This document shows, piece by piece, positions 9,444-18,940 of a DNA stretch of 64,000 nucleotides (the stretch's first letter is position 1; each line of letters starts with the position of its first letter). The DNA comes from Rhizobium sp. AC27/96 (GTDB taxonomy: Bacteria; Pseudomonadota; Alphaproteobacteria; Rhizobiales; Rhizobiaceae): contig NZ_LXKN01000001.1 of assembly GCF_001692325.1 (NCBI RefSeq), positions 496,001 through 560,000 on the forward strand. The letters run 5' to 3'. A program made the position numbers and the translations under genes. The notes under the pieces were generated by a model. It was given only the letters and a program-made list of their open reading frames with translations, searched no databases and was not told where the DNA came from.

Positions 9444-9920
9444 ATGCGCTGCCCCTATTGCGGTACGGAAGACACGCAGGTGAAGGATTCGCGCCCGGCG
9501 GAGGATAATACCTCCATCCGCCGGCGGCGTATCTGCCCGGATTGCGGCGGCCGCTTCACGACGTTCGAGCGCGTGCAGCTCCGCGAGCTGATGGTCATCA
9601 AGAAGACCGGCCGCAAGGTGCTTTTCGATCGCGACAAGCTGGTGCGGTCTTTCGAGATTGCGTTGCGCAAGCGTCCGGTCGATCGCGATCGTATCGAGCG
9701 TGCCGTTTCCGGCATCGTTCGCCGTCTCGAAAGCTCGGGCGAGACGGAAATCAGCTCGGAGCAGATCGGTCTTCAGGTGCTGGAAGCGCTGAAGAGTCTC
9801 GATGATGTTGCTTTCGTGCGTTATGCCTCCGTCTATCGCGATTTCTCCCATGCGGAGGATTTCGAGCACGTGATCAACGAGATCAACGCCAAGATCGCCC
9901 GCGATCCGCTGGACCCTTGA
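9444..9920 (+). CDS. nrdR: Transcriptional repressor NrdR
   Basis: A 158-residue protein with an N-terminal zinc ribbon ([12 protein letters not shown] and [13 protein letters not shown]) and a central ATP-cone (about residues 48-138). NrdR binds pairs of NrdR boxes before ribonucleotide reductase genes and represses them when loaded with dATP and ATP. It is transcribed between glyA and ribD, its usual place in alphaproteobacteria, and its TGA lies two bases before the ribD ATG. Length is standard for the family. No NrdR box was searched for here, because no nrd gene is in the window. Confidence 0.96.
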   Translation: MRCPYCGTEDTQVKDSRPAEDNTSIRRRRICPDCGGRFTTFERVQLRELMVIKKTGRKVLFDRDKLVRSFEIALRKRPVDRDRIERAVSGIVRRLESSGETEISSEQIGLQVLEALKSLDDVAFVRYASVYRDFSHAEDFEHVINEINAKIARDPLDP

Positions 9921-9922
9921 CT

Positions 9923-11032
9923 ATGAGCGAGCAGCCCGAAGACGAGCGTTTCATGGCGGAGGCAATCCGCCTGTCGCTCACGCATCTAGGGCTGACCTCT
10001 ACCAACCCTTCCGTCGGCTGCCTCATCGTGAAAGATGGCGCTGCCATCGGCCGTGGTGTCACGGCTGTGGGCGGGCGTCCGCATGCCGAACCCCAGGCTC
10101 TGGCCGAGGCAGGCGAAGCGGCGAGGGGAGCAACAGCCTATGTCACGCTCGAACCCTGCTCGCATTACGGCAAGACGCCGCCCTGCGCTGAGGCCTTGAT
10201 TGCTTACGGCGTGGCGCGCGTCGTTGTCAGCGTTACCGATCCCGATCAGCGTGTATCAGGCCGTGGCATTAACATGCTGCGTGCCGCCGGCATCGAAGTC
10301 GATACCGGCGTCCTTGAGACAGAGGGCAGGCGCTCGCTGGCGGGCTACCTGATGCGCCAGACGAGAAACCGGCCTTATGTGACTCTCAAGCTTGCCGTTT
10401 CCGCCGATGGCATGATCGGCAGGACAGGCGAGGGACAGGTCCGCATCACCGGCGATCTTGCCCGGGCAGAGGTGCAGAAGCTGCGGGCCGAAAGCGATGC
10501 CATTCTCGTTGGTATCGGCACGGCGATCGCGGACGATCCGGAATTGACCTGCCGGCTTCCGGGCCTGGAAGATCGCACCCCCTTGCGTATCGTTATCGAT
10601 GAAGACCTGCAGCTGCCGCTCGGCAGCAAGCTGGTGAAGACTGCGCGGCAATATCCGGTCATCGCCGTTGCCAGCCATCAGCCGCCCTTTGACGAGAATA
10701 CCGACAGCGCCTTTTTAGGTCGCCGCGCCGCCCTTGATGCTGCGGGCGTCGAGGTGCTGCAGTCCAATTCCAGCGAGCCGGGAGAGCTGCTCGAAGCTTT
10801 GGGCACGCGCGGGATTTCCTCCCTGCTGGTCGAAGGCGGCGCCAGGACCGCGCGGCGTTTCCTCGAGGCCGGGATGGTCGATCGCATCCTGCTGTTCCAG
10901 GGACCGGCCGATATTGGCGAAGGCGGTATTGAATCGCCCGTTCTCAGATCCAATATCCCACCCAGTTTCATGCATATCGGCGAGAGCCAGTTCGGCGACG
11001 ATCGCTGCGACGAATACGAAAGAGGTTTTTGA
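9923..11032 (+). CDS. ribD: Bifunctional riboflavin deaminase/reductase
   Basis: A 369-residue fusion for the second and third steps of riboflavin synthesis. The N-terminal deaminase (about residues 5-145) has the zinc ligands in GGRPHAEPQAL and LEPCSHYGKTPPC. The C-terminal reductase (about 150-365) has the NADPH-binding LKLAVSADGMIG and LVEGGARTARRF. The ATG at 9923 is preferred to a TTG at 9917 that overlaps the nrdR stop. Its TGA overlaps the ribE ATG by one base, so the two are translationally coupled. Confidence 0.95.
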   Translation: MSEQPEDERFMAEAIRLSLTHLGLTSTNPSVGCLIVKDGAAIGRGVTAVGGRPHAEPQALAEAGEAARGATAYVTLEPCSHYGKTPPCAEALIAYGVARVVVSVTDPDQRVSGRGINMLRAAGIEVDTGVLETEGRRSLAGYLMRQTRNRPYVTLKLAVSADGMIGRTGEGQVRITGDLARAEVQKLRAESDAILVGIGTAIADDPELTCRLPGLEDRTPLRIVIDEDLQLPLGSKLVKTARQYPVIAVASHQPPFDENTDSAFLGRRAALDAAGVEVLQSNSSEPGELLEALGTRGISSLLVEGGARTARRFLEAGMVDRILLFQGPADIGEGGIESPVLRSNIPPSFMHIGESQFGDDRCDEYERGF

Positions 11033-11652
11033 TGTTTACGGGAATTGTCACCGATCTCGGCACGGTTGAATCCGTTTCTCCTCTGAAAGAAGGTATCAAG
11101 CTGCGCGTTGCCACCAATTATGATCCGGCAACCATCGACATGGGTGCTTCGATTTCGCATGCTGGCGTCTGCCTGACAGTGACCGGCCTGCCGCAAGAGG
11201 GCAGCAACGGTCGCTGGTTCGAGGTCGAGGCCTGGGAAGAAGCCCTGCGGCTGACCACCATCGGCACCTGGGCAGCAGGAAGTAAAATCAACCTGGAGCG
11301 TTCGCTGAAGATTGGCGATGAGCTCGGCGGACACATTGTTTCCGGCCATGTTGATGGCAGGGCTGAAATTCTCTCGGTAACGGCTGAAGGCGATGCCACC
11401 CGCTATCGCCTGCGCGCGCCGGAGCATCTCGCCAAATTCGTGGCACCGAAGGGGTCGATCGCCCTCGACGGCACCTCGCTCACGGTCAACGCCGTCGATG
11501 GCACCGATTTCGACGTGCTGCTCATCCGTCACACCCTCGAGGTTACCACCTGGGGCGAGCGCAAGGCTGGTGATTTCGTGAATTTCGAGGTCGATACCAT
11601 GGCGCGCTATGCAGCCCGGCTTGCCGAATTTCCGGTCGTCCGCGAAGGTTGA
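11032..11652 (+). CDS. ribE: Riboflavin synthase, alpha chain
   Basis: A 206-residue protein made of two lumazine-binding repeats, the first opening with the classic MFTGIVTDLG and the second near residue 100 (GHIVSGHVDG). It dismutates two molecules of 6,7-dimethyl-8-ribityllumazine to riboflavin in the cytoplasm. The gene overlaps ribD by one base. In this nomenclature it is called ribE or ribC depending on species. In many relatives ribH and nusB follow at once; here three opposite-strand genes intervene before ribH at 13445. Confidence 0.94.
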   Translation: MFTGIVTDLGTVESVSPLKEGIKLRVATNYDPATIDMGASISHAGVCLTVTGLPQEGSNGRWFEVEAWEEALRLTTIGTWAAGSKINLERSLKIGDELGGHIVSGHVDGRAEILSVTAEGDATRYRLRAPEHLAKFVAPKGSIALDGTSLTVNAVDGTDFDVLLIRHTLEVTTWGERKAGDFVNFEVDTMARYAARLAEFPVVREG

Positions 11653-11686
11653 GCCTCAAGTCCGCTCACATGGGGCATCGGGCCGT

Positions 11687-12160
11687 CTATGTGAGCATCT
11701 TTTCCATACGAAAATTCGTTAGCGTCTGGCCGCGCTTTTGCACCTGTTGCGCGGCCAGGACAACAAAGCCCCTTCGTTCGAAGAAGGGGCGGGCGGTCAG
11801 GCTGGCCTCGGTGAATATTCGCCGCAGGCCTTGATCGCGAGCAGCGTTTTCGACGGTCGCAAGCAGCAGGCTGGCAATACCCTTGCCCTGATGATCGGGG
11901 TCCACGAACATCATGTCCAGACAGCCGTCCGGTTTGAGATCCGTGAAACCGACCGGCATTGGTCCATTCATTGCAAGCCATGTCGGTCGGCTCGCGCGAT
12001 ATTGAGCCCAGACTTCGGCATCGTCGACCTTTGCCCAGGCTGCAATTTGCTCGGGGCTGTAATCCTTAGATGCAGTCTCACGAATGGCTCTTAGGAAAAT
12101 GTCGATCGTGGCCCGTGCATCATCCGGCAGATAGGCCTTGATCGAGAACATCTCCGACAT
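11687..12160 (-). CDS. GNAT-family N-acetyltransferase
   Basis: A 157-residue protein with the acetyl-CoA-binding motif A visible as FVDPDHQGKGIASLLLATVE near residue 90 and a C-terminal section FFERRGFVV. It would acetylate a small molecule or protein amine in the cytoplasm; the substrate is not readable. It is on the strand opposite to the riboflavin genes and ends 34 bases from ribE, convergent with it. An internal in-frame ATG three codons in (12151) is an equally possible start. Confidence 0.83.
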   Translation of the reverse strand: MSEMFSIKAYLPDDARATIDIFLRAIRETASKDYSPEQIAAWAKVDDAEVWAQYRASRPTWLAMNGPMPVGFTDLKPDGCLDMMFVDPDHQGKGIASLLLATVENAARDQGLRRIFTEASLTARPFFERRGFVVLAAQQVQKRGQTLTNFRMEKMLT

Positions 12161-12181
12161 CCGCGCCTTTTCCCGGTTCGT

Positions 12182-12700
12182 CTATCGTTCGAACATGGCG
12201 TTGGGTTTGTGTTTGTAGGTCACGTCACCGATCCGCCGGAAGCCGATCTTTTCGGCGATGCGTAGCGACGGCTTATTTTCCAGATCGACCATGCAGGTCA
12301 TGCGCCGGCCGGCGAACTGCTTGTCCGCCCAAGAGATCGCGGCACTCATTGCCTCCGTCGCATAGCCCTTTCCCTGCATCGGCGGCGTGATGCCCCAGCC
12401 CGCTTCGAGCGTGCCCTCCGTCGACGGGATCTCGTCTCTGTGCAGATCGAGAAAACCAACTTCGCCGATCAGCTTGCCGCTTTCGCGTTCCTGGACCGCG
12501 AAGAAACCGAAGCCAAGATGATGCCACAGGCCGCCGTAGCGCAGGAGGCGCGCCCAGACCTGCTCGCGGGTGGGCAACTCGCCGCCGATGAAGCGCACGA
12601 GATCTTTATGCTTCCAGAGATCAAGAAATTCGTCGAAATCGTCCAGCCGGTGGCCGCGCAGCAAAAGCCGCTCAGTCGTCAATATCGGAATGATGGTCAT
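12182..12700 (-). CDS. GNAT-family N-acetyltransferase, RimJ/RimL-like
   Basis: A 172-residue protein starting TTERLLLRGHRLDDFDEFL, the opening pattern of the RimJ/RimL-type (Acetyltransf_3) branch of GNAT enzymes. The acetyl-CoA-binding loop is WGITPPMQGKGYATEAM near residue 110, and the tail IAEKIGFRRIGDVTYKHKP is typical. Its stop lies 21 bases from the start of the other acetyltransferase, so the two are likely co-transcribed. They share little sequence, so this is not a recent tandem duplication. Substrate unknown. Confidence 0.85.
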   Translation of the reverse strand: MTIIPILTTERLLLRGHRLDDFDEFLDLWKHKDLVRFIGGELPTREQVWARLLRYGGLWHHLGFGFFAVQERESGKLIGEVGFLDLHRDEIPSTEGTLEAGWGITPPMQGKGYATEAMSAAISWADKQFAGRRMTCMVDLENKPSLRIAEKIGFRRIGDVTYKHKPNAMFER

Positions 12701-12738
12701 GAGGGTCTATGTCTTTGCTAATATGTATTTGGTTAGAT

Positions 12739-13248
12739 TCAGTCGTTCGATGCGCCGGGCTCGCCGTCCCAGTAGTCTGCATTGGTGGTCGCAGCCCGCC
12801 CGATGACACGGAATGCCGCCTCACCGTTGCGGTTGGTCTTGGCCAAAAACTTGCCGGAATCGGGATATTCGACGACCTCCGTCTGCGCCTTGGTCGAAAT
12901 GGCGAGATAGATCAGCACACCGGGGCCGTTGTTGATCAGCTGGTGCGCCGTTTCCGGGCCGCCGGCCGGGGCTCCGAGGACGTCACCCTGCCTCACAGCA
13001 ATCCGATGGTCTCCAAAACGATATTCGCCTTCGCCGTCGAGAATGACGAACATCTCTTCCTCGACGTGATGATTGTGAAACGGACAGCCTGATTTGCCGG
13101 GAGGGACTTCGTTGTAACTGATGCCGAGGTGCTTCAGGCCGAGCATCGCCCCGAAAGAGGCGTCGCTGCCGGCAAAAAAGCTGCCCTGCTGCCAGTGATC
13201 CAGCTGAAGTTCGCCGACATTCACGGCGGGTATGGATTTCTTCGTCAT
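12739..13248 (-). CDS. Cupin-domain protein
   Basis: A 169-residue protein from the ATG at 13248, which has a strong GGGAGGGG ribosome site; an upstream in-frame start would add 43 residues unlike the family. One cupin barrel is present: the first motif is CPFHNHHVEEEMFVIL (His ligands and Glu) and the second is GDVLGAPAGGPETAHQLIN. Such single-domain cupins range from metal-dependent dioxygenases and isomerases to sugar-binding proteins; nothing here picks among them. It may be co-transcribed with the two acetyltransferases on the same strand, 38 bases apart. Confidence 0.8.
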   Translation of the reverse strand: MTKKSIPAVNVGELQLDHWQQGSFFAGSDASFGAMLGLKHLGISYNEVPPGKSGCPFHNHHVEEEMFVILDGEGEYRFGDHRIAVRQGDVLGAPAGGPETAHQLINNGPGVLIYLAISTKAQTEVVEYPDSGKFLAKTNRNGEAAFRVIGRAATTNADYWDGEPGASND

Positions 13249-13444
13249 GAGCCCCCCTCCCAAGTCTGGAATTATTATCGAAGCAGCCGCATGCGCGAAA
13301 GCTACAATTTTATGGGTGTTTCGATGATCTCCAAATAGGGTTAGAATCAGGCCTGGCCGTTGAAAAACACTTGCCAAGCGAGGTCTGCCGTGGTTTGACC
13401 CGGCCTAATAAGGTGCCCAGCCCCTCTCAATTCGCAGGTGATCC

Positions 13445-13900
13445 ATGTCAAGCTCTTCCAATGCCCATATCCTGATCGTCGAAGCTCGCTTCTACGACGA
13501 TATGGCCGACGCCCTGCTCGACGGCGCCAAGACCGCTCTCGACGAGGCCGGTGCTACCTATGACGTCGTCACCGTGCCCGGCGCGCTGGAAATTCCGGCT
13601 GCGATCGCCATGGCGCTTGACGGTGGCGACAATGGCGGCGTCGTTTATGACGGCTATGTCGCTCTCGGCATGGTTATCCGCGGCGAAACCTATCATTTCG
13701 ATATCGTCGCCAATGAATCCTCGCGTGCCCTGATGGATCTCGCCGTCAGTGAATCCCTGCCGATCGGCAACGGTATCCTGACCGTCGAGAACGATGATCA
13801 GGCCTGGGCGCGTGCGCGGCGTACGGACAAGGACAAGGGTGGCTTCGCCGCCCGTGCGGCGCTGACCATGATCGCGCTGAAACAGAAGTTGGGTGCATAA
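13445..13900 (+). CDS. ribH: 6,7-dimethyl-8-ribityllumazine synthase
   Basis: A 151-residue protein that joins 3,4-dihydroxy-2-butanone 4-phosphate with the pyrimidine product of RibD and reductase to form lumazine, the substrate of RibE. Family markers are [14 protein letters not shown] and [19 protein letters not shown], the latter holding the catalytic His. It is the short, icosahedral-type ribH1. The start ATG lies just after a GCAGGTGATCC segment. nusB begins five bases after its stop. I see no FMN riboswitch in the short space upstream. Confidence 0.94.
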   Translation: MSSSSNAHILIVEARFYDDMADALLDGAKTALDEAGATYDVVTVPGALEIPAAIAMALDGGDNGGVVYDGYVALGMVIRGETYHFDIVANESSRALMDLAVSESLPIGNGILTVENDDQAWARARRTDKDKGGFAARAALTMIALKQKLGA

Positions 13901-13904
13901 GTTC

Positions 13905-14387
13905 ATGAGCAATCAGGACAACGAGCGATCGGCAAAACCCGCCAACCAGCGGGGCGCGGCGCGTCTTGCGGCGGTGCAGGCGCTCTATCAGATGGATATC
14001 GGCGGAACCGGCGTTCTGGAGGTGGTGGCCGAATACGAGGCGCACCGTCTCGGACAGGAACTGGACGGCGAGACCTATCTGAAGGCTGACGCCTCCTGGT
14101 TCCGTTCCATCGTATCGGGTGTCGTACGCGAACAGACCAAGCTCGATCCGCTGATCGGCTCGGCTCTTCAGGATGACTGGGCGTTGTCGCGTCTCGACAG
14201 CACCGTGCGTGCTATCCTGCGTGCGGGGACATTCGAACTGCTCGACCGCAAGGACGTGCCGGTTCCGGTCATCGTCACCGAATATGTCGAGATCGCGCAT
14301 GCCTTCTTCGAAGAAGATGAGCCGAAGCTCGTGAATGCCGTGCTCGACCGAATCGCCAAGCAGGTTCGCGGCGAAGCCAGGAAATAA
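13905..14387 (+). CDS. nusB: Transcription antitermination factor NusB
   Basis: A 160-residue all-helical protein that binds boxA RNA with NusE (S10) and suppresses termination in rRNA operons. The N-terminal [19 protein letters not shown] and the C-terminal [18 protein letters not shown] are family markers. The ATG at 13905 follows ribH by four bases and is preferred to an upstream in-frame start inside ribH. The ribH-nusB pair is conserved across bacteria. The length is usual for alphaproteobacterial NusB. Confidence 0.94.
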   Translation: MSNQDNERSAKPANQRGAARLAAVQALYQMDIGGTGVLEVVAEYEAHRLGQELDGETYLKADASWFRSIVSGVVREQTKLDPLIGSALQDDWALSRLDSTVRAILRAGTFELLDRKDVPVPVIVTEYVEIAHAFFEEDEPKLVNAVLDRIAKQVRGEARK

Positions 14388-14635
14388 GCTTCGCCGAGGC
14401 TGCGGCTTGCGGCGCGTTGCGCTTTCGTTTCCTTCGTTCGCGCCTGATTTCAGCTACGGATATTCTTTTGAACCTCCTGCGGGCGTTTTACCTGCGGGCG
14501 GTCTTGACGCGACGTTTTCCCAACAGCAATCTTGCACTGCACATCCGTCGATCGCCTTGGAGGAGGGCAGTCACGGTTGTCGCAGGCGGCCGGGGGAGGA
14601 GTGAACCGCCGGCTTTTTTGGAGGGAAAAAGCGAA

Positions 14636-16774
14636 ATGTCGATTCTTATAGGCGTTATAGCGTGCGGGCTGCTCTCGGTGGTTTATGCCATCTGGACGAC
14701 CCGGTCGGTGCTTGCGGCCGATCAGGGTAATGCGCGCATGCAGGAAATTGCGGGTTATATCCGCGAAGGCGCACAAGCTTATCTGGCGCGCCAATATACA
14801 GCGATCGCAATTGTTGGTGTCATTGTTTTCATTGCCGCCTGGCTTCTATTGTCTGGCGAAGCCGCTATCGGCTTCCTGATCGGCGCAGTTCTCTCGGGCG
14901 CAGCCGGATTCATCGGCATGCATGTCTCCGTGCGCGCCAACGTTCGCACCGCGCAGGCCTCATCGCATAGCCTGTCCGCCGGCCTCGATATCGCCTTCAA
15001 GTCGGGCGCCATCACCGGCATGCTGGTTGCCGGCCTCGCATTGCTTGGCGTCTCCATCTATTTCTACGTACTGACAGGCGTTCTCGGTCATGAACCGGGC
15101 TCGCGCGATGTCATCGATGCACTCGTCGCCCTCGGTTTCGGCGCGTCGCTGATTTCGATCTTCGCCCGTCTCGGCGGCGGTATTTTCACCAAGGGTGCCG
15201 ATGTCGGCGGTGACCTGGTCGGCAAGGTGGAAGCCGGCATTCCCGAGGATGATCCGCGCAATCCCGCCACCATCGCCGATAACGTCGGCGACAACGTCGG
15301 CGATTGCGCCGGCATGGCAGCCGATCTGTTCGAAACCTATGCGGTCTCCGTCGTCGCGACCATGGTCCTCGCATCGATCTTCTTCGCCGGCTCTCCGCTG
15401 CTTGCTTCCGCGATGATCTATCCGCTGGCGATTTGCGGCGCCTGCATCATCACATCGATCATCGGCACCTTCTTCGTGAAGCTTGGTGCCAATGGATCGA
15501 TCATGGGTGCGCTCTACAAGGGGCTCATCGCAACCGGCATCCTCTCGATCCTCGGGCTTGCCGCGGCCACGTCGTTGACCATCGGCTGGGGCTCGGTCGG
15601 CACCATCGCCGGCTTCGAGGTCACCGGAACCAAGCTGTTCACCTGCGGCATCGTCGGCCTGATCGTCACGGCGCTCATCGTCGTCATCACCGAATACTAC
15701 ACAGGCACGAACAAGCGGCCGGTCAACTCCATCGCGCAGGCATCGGTCACCGGCCACGGCACCAACGTCATCCAGGGCCTCGCCGTTTCGCTTGAATCGA
15801 CGGCTTTGCCGGCGATCGTCATTGTCGGCGGCATCATCGCCACCTATCAGCTCGGCGGCCTGTTCGGCACCGGTATCGCCGTTACGGCCATGCTTGGTCT
15901 TGCCGGCATGATCGTTGCGCTCGACGCCTTCGGCCCCGTGACAGACAATGCCGGCGGCATCGCGGAAATGTCGCATCTTCCGCCGGAAGTGCGCAAATCG
16001 ACCGATGCGCTCGATGCGGTCGGCAACACCACCAAGGCAGTCACCAAGGGCTACGCCATCGGTTCGGCCGGTCTCGGTGCTCTGGTACTGTTCGCCGCCT
16101 ATTCGAACGACCTGCAGTATTTCGCGGCTCACGGCGACAAGTTCCCTTATTTCGCCAATGTCGGCACGATCTCCTTCGATCTGTCGAACCCCTATGTCGT
16201 TGCCGGATTGCTGTTCGGTGGCCTCATTCCCTACCTCTTCGGCGGTATCGCCATGACGGCCGTCGGCCGTGCCGCCGGTTCGATCGTCGAGGAAGTGCGC
16301 AAGCAGTTTCGCGAGAAGCCGGGCATCATGCAGGGTACAGAACGTCCCGATTATGGCCGCGCGGTCGACATACTGACCAAGGCCGCCATTCGCGAGATGA
16401 TTATTCCGTCGCTGCTGCCCGTTCTGGCGCCGATCGTCGTCTATTTCGGCGTTCTGCTGATTTCCGGCTCCAAGGCCTCGGCCTTCGCAGCCCTCGGTGC
16501 GTCCTTGCTTGGCGTGATCATCAACGGCCTCTTCGTCGCCATCTCCATGACGTCGGGTGGCGGTGCATGGGACAATGCCAAGAAGAGCTTCGAGGATGGC
16601 TTCGTCGACAAGGATGGCACGCGCCACATGAAGGGCTCCGAAGCTCACAAGGCCTCGGTAACGGGCGATACCGTCGGCGACCCCTATAAGGATACGGCGG
16701 GTCCCGCAGTCAATCCGGCGATCAAGATCACCAATATCGTCGCGTTGCTGCTGCTGGCTATCCTTGCCGGCTAA
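14636..16774 (+). CDS. hppA: Proton-pumping membrane pyrophosphatase (K+-insensitive)
   Basis: A 712-residue inner membrane protein with about 16 helices that couples hydrolysis of pyrophosphate to proton export. The substrate-binding acidic motifs are [40 protein letters not shown] and the C-terminal [15 protein letters not shown]. The residue that sets potassium dependence is Lys in [11 protein letters not shown], as in K+-insensitive H+ pumps (K+-dependent ones have Ala). The ATG at 14636 follows a GGAGGGAAAAAG site; an earlier in-frame start would add 73 non-family residues. About 250 bases separate it from nusB. Confidence 0.95.
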   Translation: MSILIGVIACGLLSVVYAIWTTRSVLAADQGNARMQEIAGYIREGAQAYLARQYTAIAIVGVIVFIAAWLLLSGEAAIGFLIGAVLSGAAGFIGMHVSVRANVRTAQASSHSLSAGLDIAFKSGAITGMLVAGLALLGVSIYFYVLTGVLGHEPGSRDVIDALVALGFGASLISIFARLGGGIFTKGADVGGDLVGKVEAGIPEDDPRNPATIADNVGDNVGDCAGMAADLFETYAVSVVATMVLASIFFAGSPLLASAMIYPLAICGACIITSIIGTFFVKLGANGSIMGALYKGLIATGILSILGLAAATSLTIGWGSVGTIAGFEVTGTKLFTCGIVGLIVTALIVVITEYYTGTNKRPVNSIAQASVTGHGTNVIQGLAVSLESTALPAIVIVGGIIATYQLGGLFGTGIAVTAMLGLAGMIVALDAFGPVTDNAGGIAEMSHLPPEVRKSTDALDAVGNTTKAVTKGYAIGSAGLGALVLFAAYSNDLQYFAAHGDKFPYFANVGTISFDLSNPYVVAGLLFGGLIPYLFGGIAMTAVGRAAGSIVEEVRKQFREKPGIMQGTERPDYGRAVDILTKAAIREMIIPSLLPVLAPIVVYFGVLLISGSKASAFAALGASLLGVIINGLFVAISMTSGGGAWDNAKKSFEDGFVDKDGTRHMKGSEAHKASVTGDTVGDPYKDTAGPAVNPAIKITNIVALLLLAILAG

Positions 16775-16776
16775 AG

Positions 16777-16858
16777 CATGATGCCGAAAGGCACGGAGCG
16801 GATTGAGATTTCAGGTCGGCTCGACCTGAAATCTTCCGCTCCAGGCGAAGCAAAAACG
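16777..16858 (+). repeat. Intergenic repeat of the Rhizobium GCATGATGCCGAAA type
   Basis: The element opens with AAAGCATGATGCCGAAA, the start I know from the small palindromic elements scattered through Rhizobium chromosomes, and contains a perfect 13-base inverted repeat (16806-16818 with 16822-16834) around a three-base loop. A related element occurs at 42650-42724 in the other orientation. Family membership is from memory; the inverted repeat is seen directly. Confidence 0.6.
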
Positions 16859-16869
16859 AACGCATAAAG

Positions 16870-16906
16870 AAAACCCGCGGGACGAAGCGCCTCGCGGGTT
16901 TTTTGT
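16870..16906. terminator. Bidirectional terminator between hppA and bamE
   Basis: AAAACCCGCG pairs with CGCGGGTTTT around a thirteen-base loop. A run of T follows on the plus strand and A residues precede it, so it can serve both convergent genes. Confidence 0.8.
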
Positions 16907-16923
16907 TGGAAGGCTTTCCCGGC

Positions 16924-17433
16924 TTATTGGCCCGGGTTGAGGTTGTTGAGGAAGTTCCTCGCACCGTTGACGCCGCTACCGCCACCCTGAAGGATCTGCT
17001 GCAGGAAGGTAATGTCGCGGCCGCCTGTCGGCGTCGTCCGGCTGATCATGTCGAAGACCCTGCCGTCCTTCAGCGTGTAATTGGCTTCCTGCTTCACGAT
17101 GCCGCTCTTGTCGAAGTAGATCGCCAGGATGTTCTGGTCGACCAGCTTCGGCTTCATGAAGGCGACAGCGCGCGTGCGCTTCTGGGAAATATAGTAGAAG
17201 ACTTCACCGTCGAACGTCGCAGTGGTCGAGGGCGTGCCGAGCGAGAGCAGGACCTGCTCGCGGCTCGAGCCCACCGGCGCCAGCGCCAGCGACTGCTGGT
17301 CGAAGATGTAACCGTTGTTCATGACCTCGCCGGTCTGGCAACCCGTAAGTCCTACGGTCGCAATCACCAGGGCGATGGCGGCACTGCTGCTGAAAGTAAT
17401 GTCAGACTTGAAATACCGTCTGGTCAACGACAT
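16924..17433 (-). CDS. bamE: Outer membrane protein assembly factor BamE (SmpA/OmlA)
   Basis: A 169-residue lipoprotein: a signal peptide ends in the lipobox VGLTGC (Cys about residue 32). The BamE fold follows, with APVGSSREQVLLSLGTPSTT and FDGEVFYYIS. BamE is a periplasm-facing lipoprotein of the BAM complex that inserts beta-barrel proteins into the outer membrane. The C-terminal 40 residues, rich in Gly and Asn (GGGSGVNGARNFLNN), are an extension seen in rhizobial members. It is divergent from the chaperone gene at 17714 and convergent with hppA. Confidence 0.9.
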   Translation of the reverse strand: MSLTRRYFKSDITFSSSAAIALVIATVGLTGCQTGEVMNNGYIFDQQSLALAPVGSSREQVLLSLGTPSTTATFDGEVFYYISQKRTRAVAFMKPKLVDQNILAIYFDKSGIVKQEANYTLKDGRVFDMISRTTPTGGRDITFLQQILQGGGSGVNGARNFLNNLNPGQ

Positions 17434-17713
17434 CTCATCTCCCCTAATGAATCAATCCGATGGCCGGGCGGCCGGTATCACCTTGCTGTACATATCATTG
17501 TGGCCTTTCCGCGATTGAAAAGGGCACAAGACGTTGTTCGTCACTCTTCATCACCGATCATGCACAGCGTGACGACGGGTAAGGGCAGGAGCCTCGAAGC
17601 GGGCACAAACGGCATTGCAATTCGCGCCTGCTTCGGTAAACCAGCTTTAGCGTGGATGCAACAAGGCCAAGCAAAAACGGCGCGCTCTGAATGAGCCAAT
17701 TCCGGGAATTCTC

Positions 17714-18271
17714 ATGATTTTTGGGCTCTTTCGCAAAAGAAATAACAATCAGCTCATTGTCGTCAGGCAATATGAGCTTCTGACATCCGTGGCGCGGCAG
17801 CCGATTTTCTATACCGATTATGAGGTGCCCGACACGGTGATGGGGCGCTTCGAATTGCTTTCGGTCGTCATGATCCTGTTTTTTCGCCGCACGCGAGCGT
17901 CAGCGACCAGTGGGCAGGAACTCGCGCAGGAAATCGTCGATGCGTTCTTCGAGGATATCGATTATTCGATCCGCGAACTCGGAATAGGTGACAACAGCGT
18001 ACCGAAACGCATGAAGAAGCTGGCGGGTATGTTCTATGGCCGGCTGGAGAGCTATGCAGCCGCCATGGACGGCAATGACCGCGTCGCTCTTGCCGCCGCC
18101 CTTCGGCGCAACATCTATCCCAAGGTCGCTGACGGTGAGGCCTCCATGGCCGCGCTTGCGGAATGGATGATGACCGCGGAGGCGCATCTGGCCGGGATAG
18201 AAGAGGATGCGATTGCCACGGGTTCTGCGGTGTTGCCGTTGCCGGCCGCGCTCGGGCAACAGTTGGTTTAG
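17714..18271 (+). CDS. Ubiquinol-cytochrome c chaperone (CBP3/UQCC1 family)
   Basis: A 185-residue cytoplasmic or membrane-peripheral protein of the CBP3 family. Markers are QPIFYTDYEVPDTVMGRFEL, ELAQEIVDAFFEDIDYSIR and LGIGDNSVPKRMKKLAGMFY. Mitochondrial CBP3 helps cytochrome b synthesis and bc1 complex assembly; the bacterial role is inferred from that. It lies nine bases before a YceD-type gene on the same strand, an arrangement shared by many alphaproteobacteria, often near plsX and fabH as here. Length is normal. Confidence 0.85.
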   Translation: MIFGLFRKRNNNQLIVVRQYELLTSVARQPIFYTDYEVPDTVMGRFELLSVVMILFFRRTRASATSGQELAQEIVDAFFEDIDYSIRELGIGDNSVPKRMKKLAGMFYGRLESYAAAMDGNDRVALAAALRRNIYPKVADGEASMAALAEWMMTAEAHLAGIEEDAIATGSAVLPLPAALGQQLV

Positions 18272-18280
18272 GAGATAAGA

Positions 18281-18838
18281 ATGAAAAACAACGACTCCGG
18301 CGAAACGCCTTTTTCCTATCTCGTGAAGGTTGGCCACATCTCCGCCAATCCCGTCGAGGTGCATGTCGAGGCTGACAAGCGCGAGCTTGCGGGCCTGGCG
18401 GAGCTATGGGACGTCCTCTCCGTGGAGAAGCTTGAGGCCGATCTGAAGATCTCGCGCTGGAAGCGCGACGGTGTGCGGATCAAGGGAGATGTGCGGGCGA
18501 AGATCGTTCAGGCTTGCGTCGTTACGCTCGAGCCTGTGGAATCGGAGATCAACGAGAATTTCGAGCATATTTTCGTGCCGGAAGATTCCAAACTGGCGCG
18601 CGCGCCGTCGGTGGATGCCGGTGAAATGGTACTCGATCCGGACGGCCCTGATATCCCGGAGACATTTACCGGAGATACAATTGATGCCGGTGCGGTCGTT
18701 GCGGAATTCGCGGCGCTCGCAATCGATCCTTACCCACGCAAGCCCGGCGTAGAGTTCGACGGGCATATAGAAGATACGGGCGAAAGTGACAGGAAACCGT
18801 CACCTTTCGCGGTTCTGAAAGACTGGAAAAAGGAATAG
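18281..18838 (+). CDS. YceD-family (DUF177) protein
   Basis: A 185-residue protein of the YceD/DUF177 family, linked in bacteria and plastids to accumulation of 23S rRNA. The conserved centre is present: CVVTLEPVESEINENFEHIF holds the single conserved Cys region, and AALAIDPYPRKPGVEF is the C-terminal signature. In many bacteria yceD is followed by rpmF and plsX; here plsX follows after 102 bases and rpmF is absent from this spot. The gene starts ten bases after the bc1 chaperone gene, so they form one unit. Confidence 0.85.
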   Translation: MKNNDSGETPFSYLVKVGHISANPVEVHVEADKRELAGLAELWDVLSVEKLEADLKISRWKRDGVRIKGDVRAKIVQACVVTLEPVESEINENFEHIFVPEDSKLARAPSVDAGEMVLDPDGPDIPETFTGDTIDAGAVVAEFAALAIDPYPRKPGVEFDGHIEDTGESDRKPSPFAVLKDWKKE

Positions 18839-18940
18839 ACCCTCGTGGCAACCGAGCACAATTCAGTTGTAACCGAGGGAGAAAACGGTATTTTGACGCC
18901 AAATTCGCCAGGCCCGGCGGACAACAAGGACTAGGGACGC

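Noticed and set aside
13249..13444. An FMN riboswitch before ribH
   Set aside because: The gap is under 200 bases and none of the conserved junction sequence is seen.
14960..16648. A 562-residue open frame antisense to hppA
   Set aside because: It runs opposite to a complete, clearly recognised pyrophosphatase gene and its sequence is rich in Asp, Arg and Gly, typical of shadow frames in GC-rich DNA.
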